Shown here: positions 36,501 to 45,118 of the stretch, piece after piece | Position numbering within the stretch: position 1 is the stretch's first letter | How the letters are laid out: each line of letters begins with the position of its first letter | NCBI GenBank assembly: GCA_905178155.1 | Contig: CAJINV010000005.1 | Coordinates: 6,435,207-6,499,206 of the forward strand | DNA length: 64,000 nucleotides | Reading direction: 5' to 3' | Origin: Amoebophrya sp. A120 | Lineage: Eukaryota > Sar > Dinophyceae > Syndiniales > Amoebophryaceae | Notes under the pieces: model-generated | Told to the model about the DNA's origin: nothing | Seen by the model: the letters and a program-made list of their open reading frames with translations, nothing else | Database searches by the model: none | Made by a program: the position numbers and the translations under genes

Positions 36501-37127
36501 CATCCAAATGCAGCATCACAAGTTTGGCTCTTCCAGACCCAGACATGATTTTTGCATTTGATAACTCGTGGTCTTCCGCCCCGGGCGGCGTCGAACTGTC
36601 TCGTCTACCCACGCACGCCGGGAGGCCCGCAGGAGCGCCGTTCCCGCCTAATGCGGGGGCTCCTGCAGATGCAGAGCTTTGGTGGAACAGCACTAGATCA
36701 TCGCGCGCAGCGGGCAGGGGCAGCAGCTGCGCCACATTTCCTTCGCGGCGCACTGCCGGTTCTTCTGCATGGAGTTGCGAGGATATTACATTCTGCTGAG
36801 TTCTGGAAACCGAAACTGCACCTGCTGGATTGCCGGCCGCTGCTGGTGGGTCGTCCTTAATTTGCGGGTCTTGCGGCTGCTCCACGCTGGACTCGAACGC
36901 CGAGGTGGGGATTGAGCTTTCCTCCTTGCTCCGTTATGCTCTGCAAAAGTATCGCGCCCGTACTAATTGCACATATGCATGACAAATCTTCGTCCTCAGG
37001 TAAAACAGCATTACAAATTGCATTTGTCGCACTGAGCTAATTTGCAATGCAATTTATACTACTAGTTACTACGATACTTTTCCAATTAATACCCGTGCTG
37101 TTCTTTCGGCATTTCTCATCCCGGTCA
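33504..37127 (-). CDS. G10: 278-residue unknown protein in eight exons
   Basis: Exons 37091..37127, 36564..36929, 36208..36289, 34695..34836, 34329..34372, 33967..34060, 33775..33810 and 33504..33539 sum to 837 nt, so 77 percent of the gene span is insertion. The start is the ATG of MTGMRNAERTARGKEES. Junctions include DHE|LLQDNF, RRS|YGFGG, QAS|TGTSC, VYM|DLAPF, RVE|SRSSEY and LAE|YVPGK. Mostly polar sequence with Pro/Ala-rich and acidic parts; no domain or membrane segment recognised. Seven introners from five families, one of which carries a nested insertion. Confidence 0.75.
33545..33774. mobile_element. Introner K in G10
   Basis: Separate family: ends TATGGAAAGAAAAAAACTTA and TATGCAAAGAGAAAAGTTCG, then GTCAC. 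Exact TTCCG flanks. Interior has GCATCACAAATTT-type motifs. Frame restored as LAE|YVPGK. Confidence 0.88.
33816..33966. mobile_element. Introner C in G10
   Basis: Ends around TGCAAAAGTATCGTACT and TGAACCGCAAAAGAATCG. Flanks TTCGA and CTCGA (4 of 5). Only 36 nt of exon separates it from the family K element. Confidence 0.87.
34066..34328. mobile_element. Introner A in G10
   Basis: Perfect inverted ends TATCAAATGTAAAAATGTC; exact ATGTA flanks. Confidence 0.93.
34378..34694. mobile_element. Introner H in G10
   Basis: Ends TATCACAATGAAAAACGCC and TATTACAGTGAAAAATGCG; exact ACTAG flanks. Opposite in orientation to the next family H copy. Confidence 0.9.
34842..36207. mobile_element. Introner H in G10, carrying a nested insertion
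   Basis: Ends TATTACAGTGAAAAGTGCC and TAATACAATGAAAAGTGCT; exact GAACG flanks. Its two halves (34842-35075 and 36119-36207) together match the 317-bp H copy at 34378 read in reverse; the middle is the GC-rich insertion at 35076-36118. Confidence 0.9.
35076..36118. mobile_element. Nested GC-rich element with long inverted ends
   Basis: About 1,040 bp inserted in the family H introner between two copies of TACATG. Inverted ends of about 40 bp share GTTTCGCT and GTTTCGGTGTCA on both sides (35081-35108 and 36083-36110). The GTTTCGGTG motif plus CAGTAT recurs several times inside. GC content is far above its surroundings, and the long open frames in it are a composition effect. No transposase recognised. 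Confidence 0.8.
36295..36563. mobile_element. Introner A in G10
   Basis: Ends TATCAAATGCAAATCTG and TATCAAATGCAAAAATC; exact ACTCG flanks. Frame restored as DHE|LLQDNF. Confidence 0.92.
36935..37090. mobile_element. Introner C in G10
   Basis: Ends TATGCTCTGCAAAAGTATCG and TATTAATTGGAAAAGTATCG. Flanks TCCGT and CCCGT (4 of 5). Falls 37 nt after the start codon. Confidence 0.87.
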
Positions 37128-38669
37128 TCTACTTGTCAGCCAAGAAAGAAAAAAGTATGTTGTGGAAACCATTTTCATTGCTTAGATGCGGCGGCTCTCA
37201 ACCCAATTAGTATAATCGAGGAACCAGGTTTAAATCACAAATCTTACACTTACTCTATTGATTGATGCTAAAAAATGAGAAGACGATACAAATCTCACTC
37301 TATTGACAGACTGATGCTGCAATCATACTGATGCTTTTAAAAAGACGATACTAAACACAATATGAATATTAGTAGTAGCTTCGCTAAGTACTTCATAGAC
37401 ATCAACCGAAAGGAATCAAAGTGTCGCGAAAATTATCCTGGGGCAAAAACACAACCACGAAAACACAGAAGCAATTCCTCTACTACATAAAAACAGAACA
37501 TAATTCAGTGCACCTGAGTTTTGAATCTTTCCGAGTAAATCTTGGCAGGCGCATATCGATCGCATGAGGGGGCCAGCGTCTGTTCACGTAGTTTTCTGCG
37601 CGCCGACAAATGCACGCGTTTCGTTTACTGCTTCATCGAAGGTTTTTACTTATTAACATCAACCGCCCTCGCAGATCATGCGAACAGGAAGATTTTGATT
37701 TCGGCCGACGCGTGTGTAGTAAAATGCCGCTGAACTTGACGCTGTGTCGCCAGCACTCAGTGCCTGCTTGTGCTTCCTCGAACGAGGGTCGCCTTCTCGC
37801 ACGGCTTCCTCGGAATAGATCCAACCAAAGAAACAGAAAGCCCGGCACTATTTTGTAGATGACACTAGCTACATTTTTACGTGGCGGCTTTGGTGACGGT
37901 ACCACGCAACTTAATCAAAGAGGATCTCATCAACAAAGAGCCGATAGATCTAGTGCGGCTCAAATGACAGGCATCTTTCTTCGGAGTGCGCATGATCTTC
38001 AATCGAGGACAGATCAGAAGTTGTCCTCTGAACTATTCAACATTTTTTGTGCTACTACTCACTCCCGCCCAGATCTTACAAGGAATACATCTTCGTTATG
38101 AATTTAGCTACACAAAGCTCAAAAGCCCAAAAGCCCACTCTTTCGCGGCTGCCCGAGCCAGTAGAGCGGGCGCAAGGACGCAAAAGGCCGTCACTTGGTC
38201 AGGAACACAACTACGGCGCCACGGCCCTTCAAGTGGAAAACGAAATCAATGATCCTAGCAGCACAACAGCCGGACCAGCAGCACACTGCTTGATGTTACT
38301 AGTAGAAAAAGTTTCAGCTTCGGCCTAGAAACTTATAAATATTTCATACTGTGTGCCGTCTTGGCTGATAATTTTCGACAAGTGCTTTTCTACTTACAAC
38401 TACCCAACGAGCCACTGATGCCTGTTCTCTGTATCAGTAGCATTCGGTTTTACTCATTTTCCTATCCATAGGGCGAATACGAATCAAATAGTGCACTGTC
38501 TTTGATGTAATAGAGCGAATACGAATCGAATAGTGCGCTGTCTCTGATGAAGAGGTTTTTGTTTTTCGGGAGAAATAAAATAAGTATCACAGCTGTGGGG
38601 CGAGAGCTTTAATTAAGTGGAAAGGAACGGGCTCTATTATCCCTCTCGACGAAGCTGCAACGTAAACAA
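37128..38669. other. Intergenic gap G10/G11
   Basis: About 1.5 kb, AT-rich in its first 400 bases, with one two-copy tandem repeat near 38473. No gene recognised. Confidence 0.55.
38473..38549. repeat. 42-bp tandem repeat, two copies
   Basis: The unit begins GCGAATACGAATCAAATAGT at 38473 and again (one change) at 38515. Confidence 0.9.
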
Positions 38670-41600
38670 CTACGTGTCGACGAGTTTCTTGCGTGTCATG
38701 GGCCTAGTACTCACATCGTGTTTTTCACCCTGCTTTGACGTCGAGGTTGTAAATGTAGTCGTCTTCTTTCCGTTTGTATCCAAGAAAAAAACTGTGTTCG
38801 GGCAACTTTCATCTTTGGCTGACAGCATCACAAGTTTGCTCCACATGACAGAGAAAAGCTGTCATGCGTGGGTTGTAAATAAAAACACACATGAAAAGAG
38901 GACTTCATGGTCGTCTGGCATGAAGACAGGTGTAAGAACTCTGCTGGCGCAACATATTCTGCAGTACAAAGTTACACTTTATACACAGTTTTTTTCTTGC
39001 ATAGTTTGCTTGTCTTCGGGTTCGGCCCGCGGGGGGATTACTGTCCGACAAGAGGAGGAACGCGTTCGCTCTTGAAATCGCTGTTGCGGTAGTGGACGAC
39101 GAACTCGTTGTCGAAGTAGTCGTCGTATAGTAGGTATCAAATGCAAATATGTCTCGGAAAGGGTCGTGTAAACTTGTCATGCAGGTTTTCCATGACCCAT
39201 GAGGTCCGGACTGCGTGACCAAGCATGACAGACTCTGTGCGATCTCTGCCATGCCTATCCTGCATGAGAAACTTCCTCCCAAGAACTTGGTCGTGAGTGG
39301 ACAGCTTTTGGCACTCATGCAACACAGAATTTTGCATGGTTCGGATTTAGCATGACAAGTTGCAACCTTCGAGAGGACCTAGACATATTTGCAATGCATA
39401 GTAGGTTGGATTGAGGTTTCGCCACTGCGTTTCATTTATGTGGCCGTGGTATCAAATGCAAAAATGTCTGGGTCTGGAAGATTCTGACACTTGTCACGCA
39501 CGTTTTGCATGAGCCATGATGTCTGTGATGCATACCCTAGAAATAAAGATTTTTTGACGGCTTCTTGATACGTATTCCGCATGACAAATGCCTTCTCAGC
39601 GTAGCAAGAATTGCATTTCCTTTGGTACCCATGCAATACAGATTTTTTTGGAATCCAAATGCAGCATCACAAGTTCCGATTCTTCCAGATCCAGACATTT
39701 TTGCAATCCATACATGGTCGGAGCTGCAGTCACAGGTGCTGGTTCCGTCATCTCCGGGTTCGCATATCAAGTGCAAATATGTCTGGGTCTGGAAGAGGAC
39801 TGCTGGACTTGTCATGCAGGTTTTCCATGACCCATCTGCTCTGCAATGGAGGACCTAGCATGACAGATTCCACGAGATCCCTAGCATGCCTATCCTGCAT
39901 GAGAAACTGCGTCTCGACTTGACCAAAAGTGAGTAGCATTATGGTAATCATGCAACACAGATTTTTGCATGTGAATCGGTTCGAGAGTGTACCCCAGTTC
40001 ACGAACTAGTTCGTGAAGGTTCTGGGCATACGAAAAAGAGCAGAACCATACGTAGTGCACGTGCCAAACCCCGAAAAAAAGAGCGGGCAACGGGAGAAAA
40101 GAATCCCGATGAGCTACAGGGCATTTCTTGCGGGCACCATATGTCGCAAAAAGTATGTGCACGCAACAAGCCCCGAAAGATCTTGTATTTTGGCGCGCGC
40201 GCGCGCGATTTTGGTTTGTGAGGCGCGAAGCGCTGCGCGACTATTGTTTACGGTGGGACGGCTGCCGGCCATAGGATTTAGGGACGCTGCTTCCGATCAA
40301 TGGGCGCACGAAGACCGAAGCTGTCCGCGCGGCAATGGTTTCAAACAGAAAGCGGTCGAACGCTAGGGCCGATCGCAGTCATGGCTACTGTTTTCTGTAG
40401 TGACAGACTTGAGGCCTTTGGCGCCCATCACGGTGCGCGCAGCTGTGCTGCAGCACCATCTAAAACGACGGCGCTGCGGCATTGCAGGCACAGACCCGAA
40501 CCGGGGGTCAGGTAATACCTGGCCCCCCGGATCGACTAAGTACCACTGAGATCAGGAGCGTACCTTTGGGTCAGGAACGCCCCCCCTACTCCTTCCTCCA
40601 CCTGCATACTTTTTTGGCGCCGAGCATATCAAATGGCCTGTTTGTTCTAGGATATTTAGGCCCCGGGGCGGTATTGAACTGGTAGGTACATTGCTGAACC
40701 GCGGGCCCTGTTGAACTGATACACATGATTCAGATTTAGCATGACAAGTTGCAGAATCCCAGACCCAGACATAATTGCAATGCACATCGCAATTGCACAG
40801 GCAACTGGTCCGGCCCGTGCGCCCCGCGTTGGGATTGGCGCAGTCACAGGTAAAATATGCAAAGAAAAAAGTGTATACAGTTACACATTTGTATGTCAAT
40901 TCAGCAACACAAATTTATCTGCATGAGGAAGAAAACTTGTAATGCAGAAATCCTACGGGAAAACACCTATGAAACGTAAACGAGGCTGCTATGCATATCC
41001 GGCATGACAGAGCTTGTCTGTCTTGCTTGGCCTGCAACACAATGTGTAACTGTAGCACTGTTTTCTCGCGATATAAAACCAGAGCACCCCATTATTCCGA
41101 ACAGCAACACCAGGAATCCCAGGCACCCAAAAATCAAGTTACACCGCAGGTATATCAAATGCAAATGTGTCGTCTGGGTCTGGTGGAAGATTGATGCCAG
41201 GTTTGTCATGCATATCTTGCAGGGCGGCCCATGATGCCTGTATGTACATGCACATGCCCGAACATCATAGATTTTTGGAGGGCTTCCCGATGCCGATTCC
41301 GCATGACAAATGCCTTCCCCACGTAGCACAAACTGGACTCCTCTTGCTGGTCATGCAATACAATTTTTTTCACAATCCAAAAATAGCAACACTACAAGTT
41401 GCGACCTTCCAGAGGACCCAGACATATTTGCAGTGCGTAAGGGAACGGAAGTTGCAAAACGTGTTGTGCAGACAGAACTCCACCTGGGCCAGCTCTTCGC
41501 TATCAAATGCAAACACGTCTGGGTCTAGAAACTCGTGATGCTAATAAAGCATGGATGATTTTTATGGTGCTTTCAAGTGCAGCCAAGCATGACAATTTTA

Positions 41601-43438
41601 TTCGACGCCGTCGGATGCGTAGCACGCATGACAAACTCTGTCTGTGCATGACAAAACAGTAACGCCTTTGCTGGCTATGCAACGCAGAAGATTTTTCAGG
41701 AATTATGCTAGAAGAGATTGCAACAAAAATAAATCCTGTTTGTTTTCCTGAACCCAGACATATTTGCACTGGATATTCGTCTGAAGATATCGCAAGGAAA
41801 AATCCCCCCTCCCCATATTGACGAGGTAGCTTTTCGAAAATTTGCGTTGCTGATTTGTGACCACAAATCGCGTCTGTCGTGCAAGATGGCAAGTCCACCG
41901 GCTCCGCCGCATTATGCAGGCGGTTTGTCATGCTGCTGGGCCTACAGCACGGACGTTTGTCATGCTAAGCGTCTAGGTCAAAGCCTCTCTACTCAGGCTT
42001 GATATGGGTGTGCAGTCCTCTCCAGCAAGAAAACTCTGACCTGTGTACTCAAATCCAGCATCAGAAACTTCGTTTTGATATGGGGAGGGGGGATTTTTCC
42101 TTTTGATAGAAGACAGCGAATCCTCGACATCCCGGGCTTCTTCGTCCGCCCCCCGCTCCCAAGATTATCCAGTCCAAAAACGTCCCCAACACAGACTCAA
42201 ACTGGGAACTTGGCAACACAAGGCCAAAATTTTGGGAGTCACGCATGACAAGTTTCGCTCTGTATTGTATACAATGCAGTTTAGCAAGGACGGCCGCATC
42301 ACAAAACCATTTTCCTATGCTATTTACAGCATTACAAATTCCGAAACTACACGCCTGGAAATGCCTGCCATGGGGTCGGGGCGCATTACAAATGTTCCTG
42401 CTGTAATTACAAATCTGCACGACAACTCTGGACTCGGGACGTTCTTGCTCAGGATAAAGATTCCTCGTTCTTCTGCTGCTGCCTCTCTTCCCGGAAAAAC
42501 TCATCTACGTCGTTATGGCTTGCTCAGATGCTCGATACAATCTTCTCCTCAATCGTTTCAGTTGAGACCCGATTTTGTCTTGCATAAACAGCATAACTAG
42601 CATACAAGGCCTTGCACTTTTTGCAATACAGATTTCGCCAGATAATTTCAGTGTGGTTTGAACTCCGCAACTTGTCATGCGCAATCCTGTGAGAGTTCTT
42701 CGAGTTGGCTAGGTAAAACAAAATCCACTTTTTGCATCACAGATTTATTTCCATTTCTACTGCAAGAACGGTTGAAAAATTGTATTACGTCTGAGCTGCA
42801 GGTCATAGTCTTTCTTCTTGAAGTATCCTGTGCAAAAGTATCGCACTCGTAATAATTGCAATCATGCAAATTTTTTGCTGAAGCTAAATCCGCATTACAA
42901 ATTTATTTCTCAAAGAAATTTGTAATGCATTTATACGAGTACGATACTTTTGCAATGCATATGAACCCCCGGGCTGCTTCGATCCTCTGGGCGGCGGTAG
43001 TCTGGTAGATGCTCGGTTGCGTGCTCCGCTATCAACTGCAAATGTGTCTGGGTCAGGGAACTTGTGATGCTGCTTGGCGAATCATGAGGAAGCCACAAAT
43101 GACGGCTCAGCTTGACAAGTTTCTGAGTTGCTAGGTGTTCTTGTCTATCCAGCATGACAAACTGCGTTTTTGCATGACATAAAGCTGTCGCTTTAGCTTT
43201 TGGGTAACGTGCATGACAGACTTAAGAGTCATGCTAGCCAAGCAAGACAGACTTGCATTCTTCCAGACCCAGACATTTTTGTAGTGCATATCCGCTGCGT
43301 CTGGTTTATAATTCCGCGGCCTGGCTGCCCGCCCTGTACCTGCGGTTCCACCAACAGTCCGCGCGAGCGAGCGGGCATGCTCGTTGGTTCTTGGCCAAGT
43401 AGTCGCTCTGTAGTTGCTTGCGCATCTATTTCCCCCAT
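38670..43438 (-). CDS. G11: 280-residue membrane protein with Cys-rich domain, 13 exons
   Basis: Exons 43291..43438, 42963..43024, 42808..42818, 42457..42508, 42110..42160, 41776..41782, 41440..41495, 41074..41147, 40787..40850, 39713..39759, 39401..39444, 39005..39129 and 38670..38771 sum to 843 nt, divisible by 3. The start ATG gives MGEIDAQATTERLLGQ. An acidic/basic cytoplasm-like N-terminal half (GFKKKDVDEFFREERQQQ, DSLSSDEELAQVEFC) precedes one transmembrane helix at about 129-150 (LIFGCLGFLVLLFGIMG). After it comes a Cys-rich segment (TCDCANPNAG, SCLCNCEPGDDG, TCDCSSDHG), a Thr/Ser tract and a basic tail. A surface or vesicle membrane protein is plausible; no family recognised. 82 percent of the span is introner DNA. 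Confidence 0.8.
38777..39004. mobile_element. Introner G in G11
   Basis: Ends TATCCAAGAAAAAAACTGTG and TATGCAAGAAAAAAACTGTG; exact GTTTG flanks. Frame restored as RQAN|GKKTT. Confidence 0.9.
39135..39400. mobile_element. Introner A in G11
   Basis: Ends TATCAAATGCAAATATGTC and TATGCATTGCAAATATGTC; exact GTAGG flanks. Confidence 0.92.
39450..39712. mobile_element. Introner A in G11
   Basis: Ends TATCAAATGCAAAAATG and TATGGATTGCAAAAATG. Flanks CGTGG and CATGG (4 of 5). Frame restored as SDHG|HINET. Confidence 0.88.
39972..40723. mobile_element. Nested 752-bp element, TG...CA ends
   Basis: Inserted in the introner A interior exactly at CATG, which is duplicated on both sides (39968-39971 and 40724-40727). 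Ends TGAATCGGTTC and, inverted, TGTATCAGTTC (9 of 11). Holds a perfect 20-bp palindrome at 39998-40017 and a GC dinucleotide run near 40193. No coding frame recognised. Could be a solo-LTR-like or a non-autonomous DNA element. Confidence 0.8.
39998..40017. repeat. Perfect 20-bp palindrome
   Basis: TTCACGAACTAGTTCGTGAA, self-complementary, near one end of the nested element. Confidence 0.95.
40856..41073. mobile_element. Introner G in G11
   Basis: Ends TATGCAAAGAAAAAAGTGTA and TATCGCGAGAAAACAGTGCT, with GTTACAC nearby. Exact TAAAA flanks. Lies just after the transmembrane helix codons (CSGF|TCDC). Confidence 0.9.
41153..41439. mobile_element. Introner A in G11
   Basis: Ends TATCAAATGCAAATGTG and TACGCACTGCAAATATG. 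Flanks AGGTA and AGGGA (4 of 5). Frame restored as FRS|LRCNL. Confidence 0.88.
41501..41775. mobile_element. Introner A in G11
   Basis: Ends TATCAAATGCAAACACG and TATCCAGTGCAAATATG. Flanks TTCGC and TTCGT (4 of 5). Only 12 bases separate it from the next element. Confidence 0.88.
41788..42109. mobile_element. Introner D in G11
   Basis: Ends TATCGCAAGGAAAAATCCCC and TATCAAAAGGAAAAATCCCC, then CTCCCCATATT; exact GAAGA flanks. Confidence 0.93.
42166..42456. mobile_element. Introner E in G11
   Basis: Ends TATCCAGTCCAAAAACGTCC and TATCCTGAGCAAGAACGTCC; exact AAGAT flanks. Confidence 0.92.
42514..42807. mobile_element. Introner I in G11
   Basis: Ends TATGGCTTGCTCAGATGC and TATGACCTGCAGCTCAGACG, with full-length similarity to the family I copy at 52874 in reverse. 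Flanks GTCGT and GTCTT (4 of 5). Frame restored as KKD|VDEFF. Confidence 0.87.
42824..42962. mobile_element. Introner C in G11
   Basis: A 139-bp element, ends TATCCTGTGCAAAAGTATCG and TATGCATTGCAAAAGTATCG. Flanks TGAAG and TGAAC (4 of 5). Confidence 0.9.
43030..43290. mobile_element. Introner A in G11
   Basis: Ends TATCAACTGCAAATGTG and TATGCACTACAAAAATG; exact TCCGC flanks. Frame restored as TQR|STQPS. Confidence 0.92.
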
Positions 43439-44597
43439 CACTTGTATCCTTCACAACTACCGATAGAGGGTATCGCAGTACGTAGCCATCATGCTATGTC
43501 TTCACCGGATCGGCATGAAAATACTGATGAAAAAGGCATAGTAAAACTAAAAACCCAAGAAGTGACCCAGTTTGTTTCTCTTCGGTTTTGCTTTTCCTTT
43601 TCATCCAAAAAGAAAAATGCTACAAGGAAATAAATAAAACCCGGCGACAGCACTGGATCATGAATACTACGTTATCACCTCCTGCTCCTGCTAGAGAATC
43701 ATCATAATCACACCGCAGGAGCGGCACCAGCGATAAAATCCGTCACAAAATAACTTTCCCTATTTATGTCGTTACAGCTTTGCACAGCAGGTGCGAGTCA
43801 TTCATTTCACTTGTATTTCTCCGCCCTACTCGTACATCTACCAGGGCGGTTCTACATAGGGTACTTACTCACTTCTATTTTCGCCTGCAGCACTTCGATT
43901 ACAGCAGCAGCATAAGCAAACTATGCTCAAAACAAACATCTTCATCATGCCGCACGACATCACAACAATGCCGATGTACTACCTAGGTAAAAAGTAGCGA
44001 GTTATATATACCAAGATTCCGAATCGAAGATGATCCGAAGATCACATGATAGTTCGTGCTGTTCCACACCGAAATTTGTGTTCCACTAGAACATGATCAC
44101 CGACGAGAGGTGGGATTGGGAAGTACTTACCTCCATCGTTGGGAACCACCATACTTCTACACTCTTTCTTCTGTGCAGGACCTACCGACATGATGTTGAT
44201 CACCAGCGCGATGCGCTTTCCGAATCCGAAAATGAATCATGAGAGCACGGCAGTAGTTCAGATGCTTGCTAGAAAGCAAAAATGTTGATCCAGGAATGAT
44301 AAAATGACCGACTGAGCATTCTTGTATTGTTCAACAGCAGTCGTTGTTGACCGATTCATGTTCCGCCTTGATGCGCGGGAAAAAGAAGAAGAGTGTTCCT
44401 GACTTGTTTTTATACTTTTCTTTCTTCTTCTCTACAGACCTCCATCGTGTTGTACAGTGTGAATCACGTAGCAGCTGGGTACTAGAAGTCGTTTTATTCT
44501 TATTCATTGGCCACGGCCTACTTAGTAAAACTATGCTGTTCTTGTTTATCACTCTTTAATATTTTCACTTTTCACACGACAGCTGCCAACCCCACCC
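43439..44597. other. Intergenic gap G11/G12
   Basis: About 1.2 kb with short frames only; nothing recognised. Confidence 0.55.
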
Positions 44598-45118
44598 ACT
44601 GCTGATCCCCACAAGAACTCTCGTCGTGCGTCCCCGGTTACGAATTTGAGGCCGTTCCGCCCGGAAGATTCGGATTGGTCACGCTCTCCGCTATATCAAA
44701 GTGAAAAAAGCCCCCACCCCATATTCAAAAGACAATTTGCGTTGCTGGATTTGCGTTGCTGGATTTGTGTACACAAATGAGCTCTGTATTGCAGCAAGAG
44801 CATGTCGGCATATTTCCTCAGCCCATTTGGGTACGCATCCGGCTAGCAGCTGAGCATGAGAAACAAGTCTGCCATATGCGAAAACGCATGACAGACTCGC
44901 TGTACAATGCGCCACATGGGTGCCGTTTGCCTTGTACGCAAGACAAAGCTGATTTGCGGTCACAAATCAGCATTACAAATTCTCGTTTCGATATGGGGAA
45001 GGGAGACTTTTCCTCTCAGTACTGCTGCTCACCACACGAAATGCTCTCGTCGTGCGTCCCTGATTACGAATTTGAGCCCTTATCGCCCGGAGGATTCGCC
45101 TCAGCCGCGCTCTTCGCT
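44598..45118. repeat. 95-bp direct duplication on both sides of an introner
   Basis: 44598-44692 and 45021-45118 are diverged copies (shared blocks CTCTCGTCGTGCGTCCC, TTACGAATTTGAG, CGCCCGGA). The higher copy is the end of G12 including its stop codon; the lower copy repeats that stop-codon context downstream of the element. Confidence 0.85.
44693..45021. mobile_element. Introner D downstream of the G12 stop
   Basis: Family D ends, ATATCAAAGTGAAAAAAGCC with a C-rich CCACCCCATATT block, and the inverse with CTCAGTA. Flanks CCGCT and CTGCT (4 of 5). It lies past the G12 stop codon, so it is the only element here outside a coding region, perhaps in a 3' UTR. Confidence 0.82.

Larger units (their letters stand above)
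39765..40786. mobile_element. Introner A in G11, carrying a nested insertion
   Basis: Ends TATCAAGTGCAAATATG and TGTGCATTGCAATTATG; exact TCGCA flanks. The element is 270 bp once the nested insertion at 39972-40723 and one CATG are removed, matching its neighbours. Confidence 0.9.

Noticed and set aside
39565-39922. Plus-strand open frames with MSGSG / CKYVWVW-type sequence, seen at many places
   Set aside because: These are translations of the family A ends (CTGGGTCTGG) and recur wherever that element occurs, so they are not genes.
43488-43500. CGTAGCCATCATG resembling part of the dinoflagellate spliced leader
   Set aside because: Only a short match; the rest of the leader and its donor site are absent.
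44331-44552. 73-codon minus-strand open frame in the G11/G12 gap
   Set aside because: Short, basic, no recognisable sequence and no matching neighbour exons.
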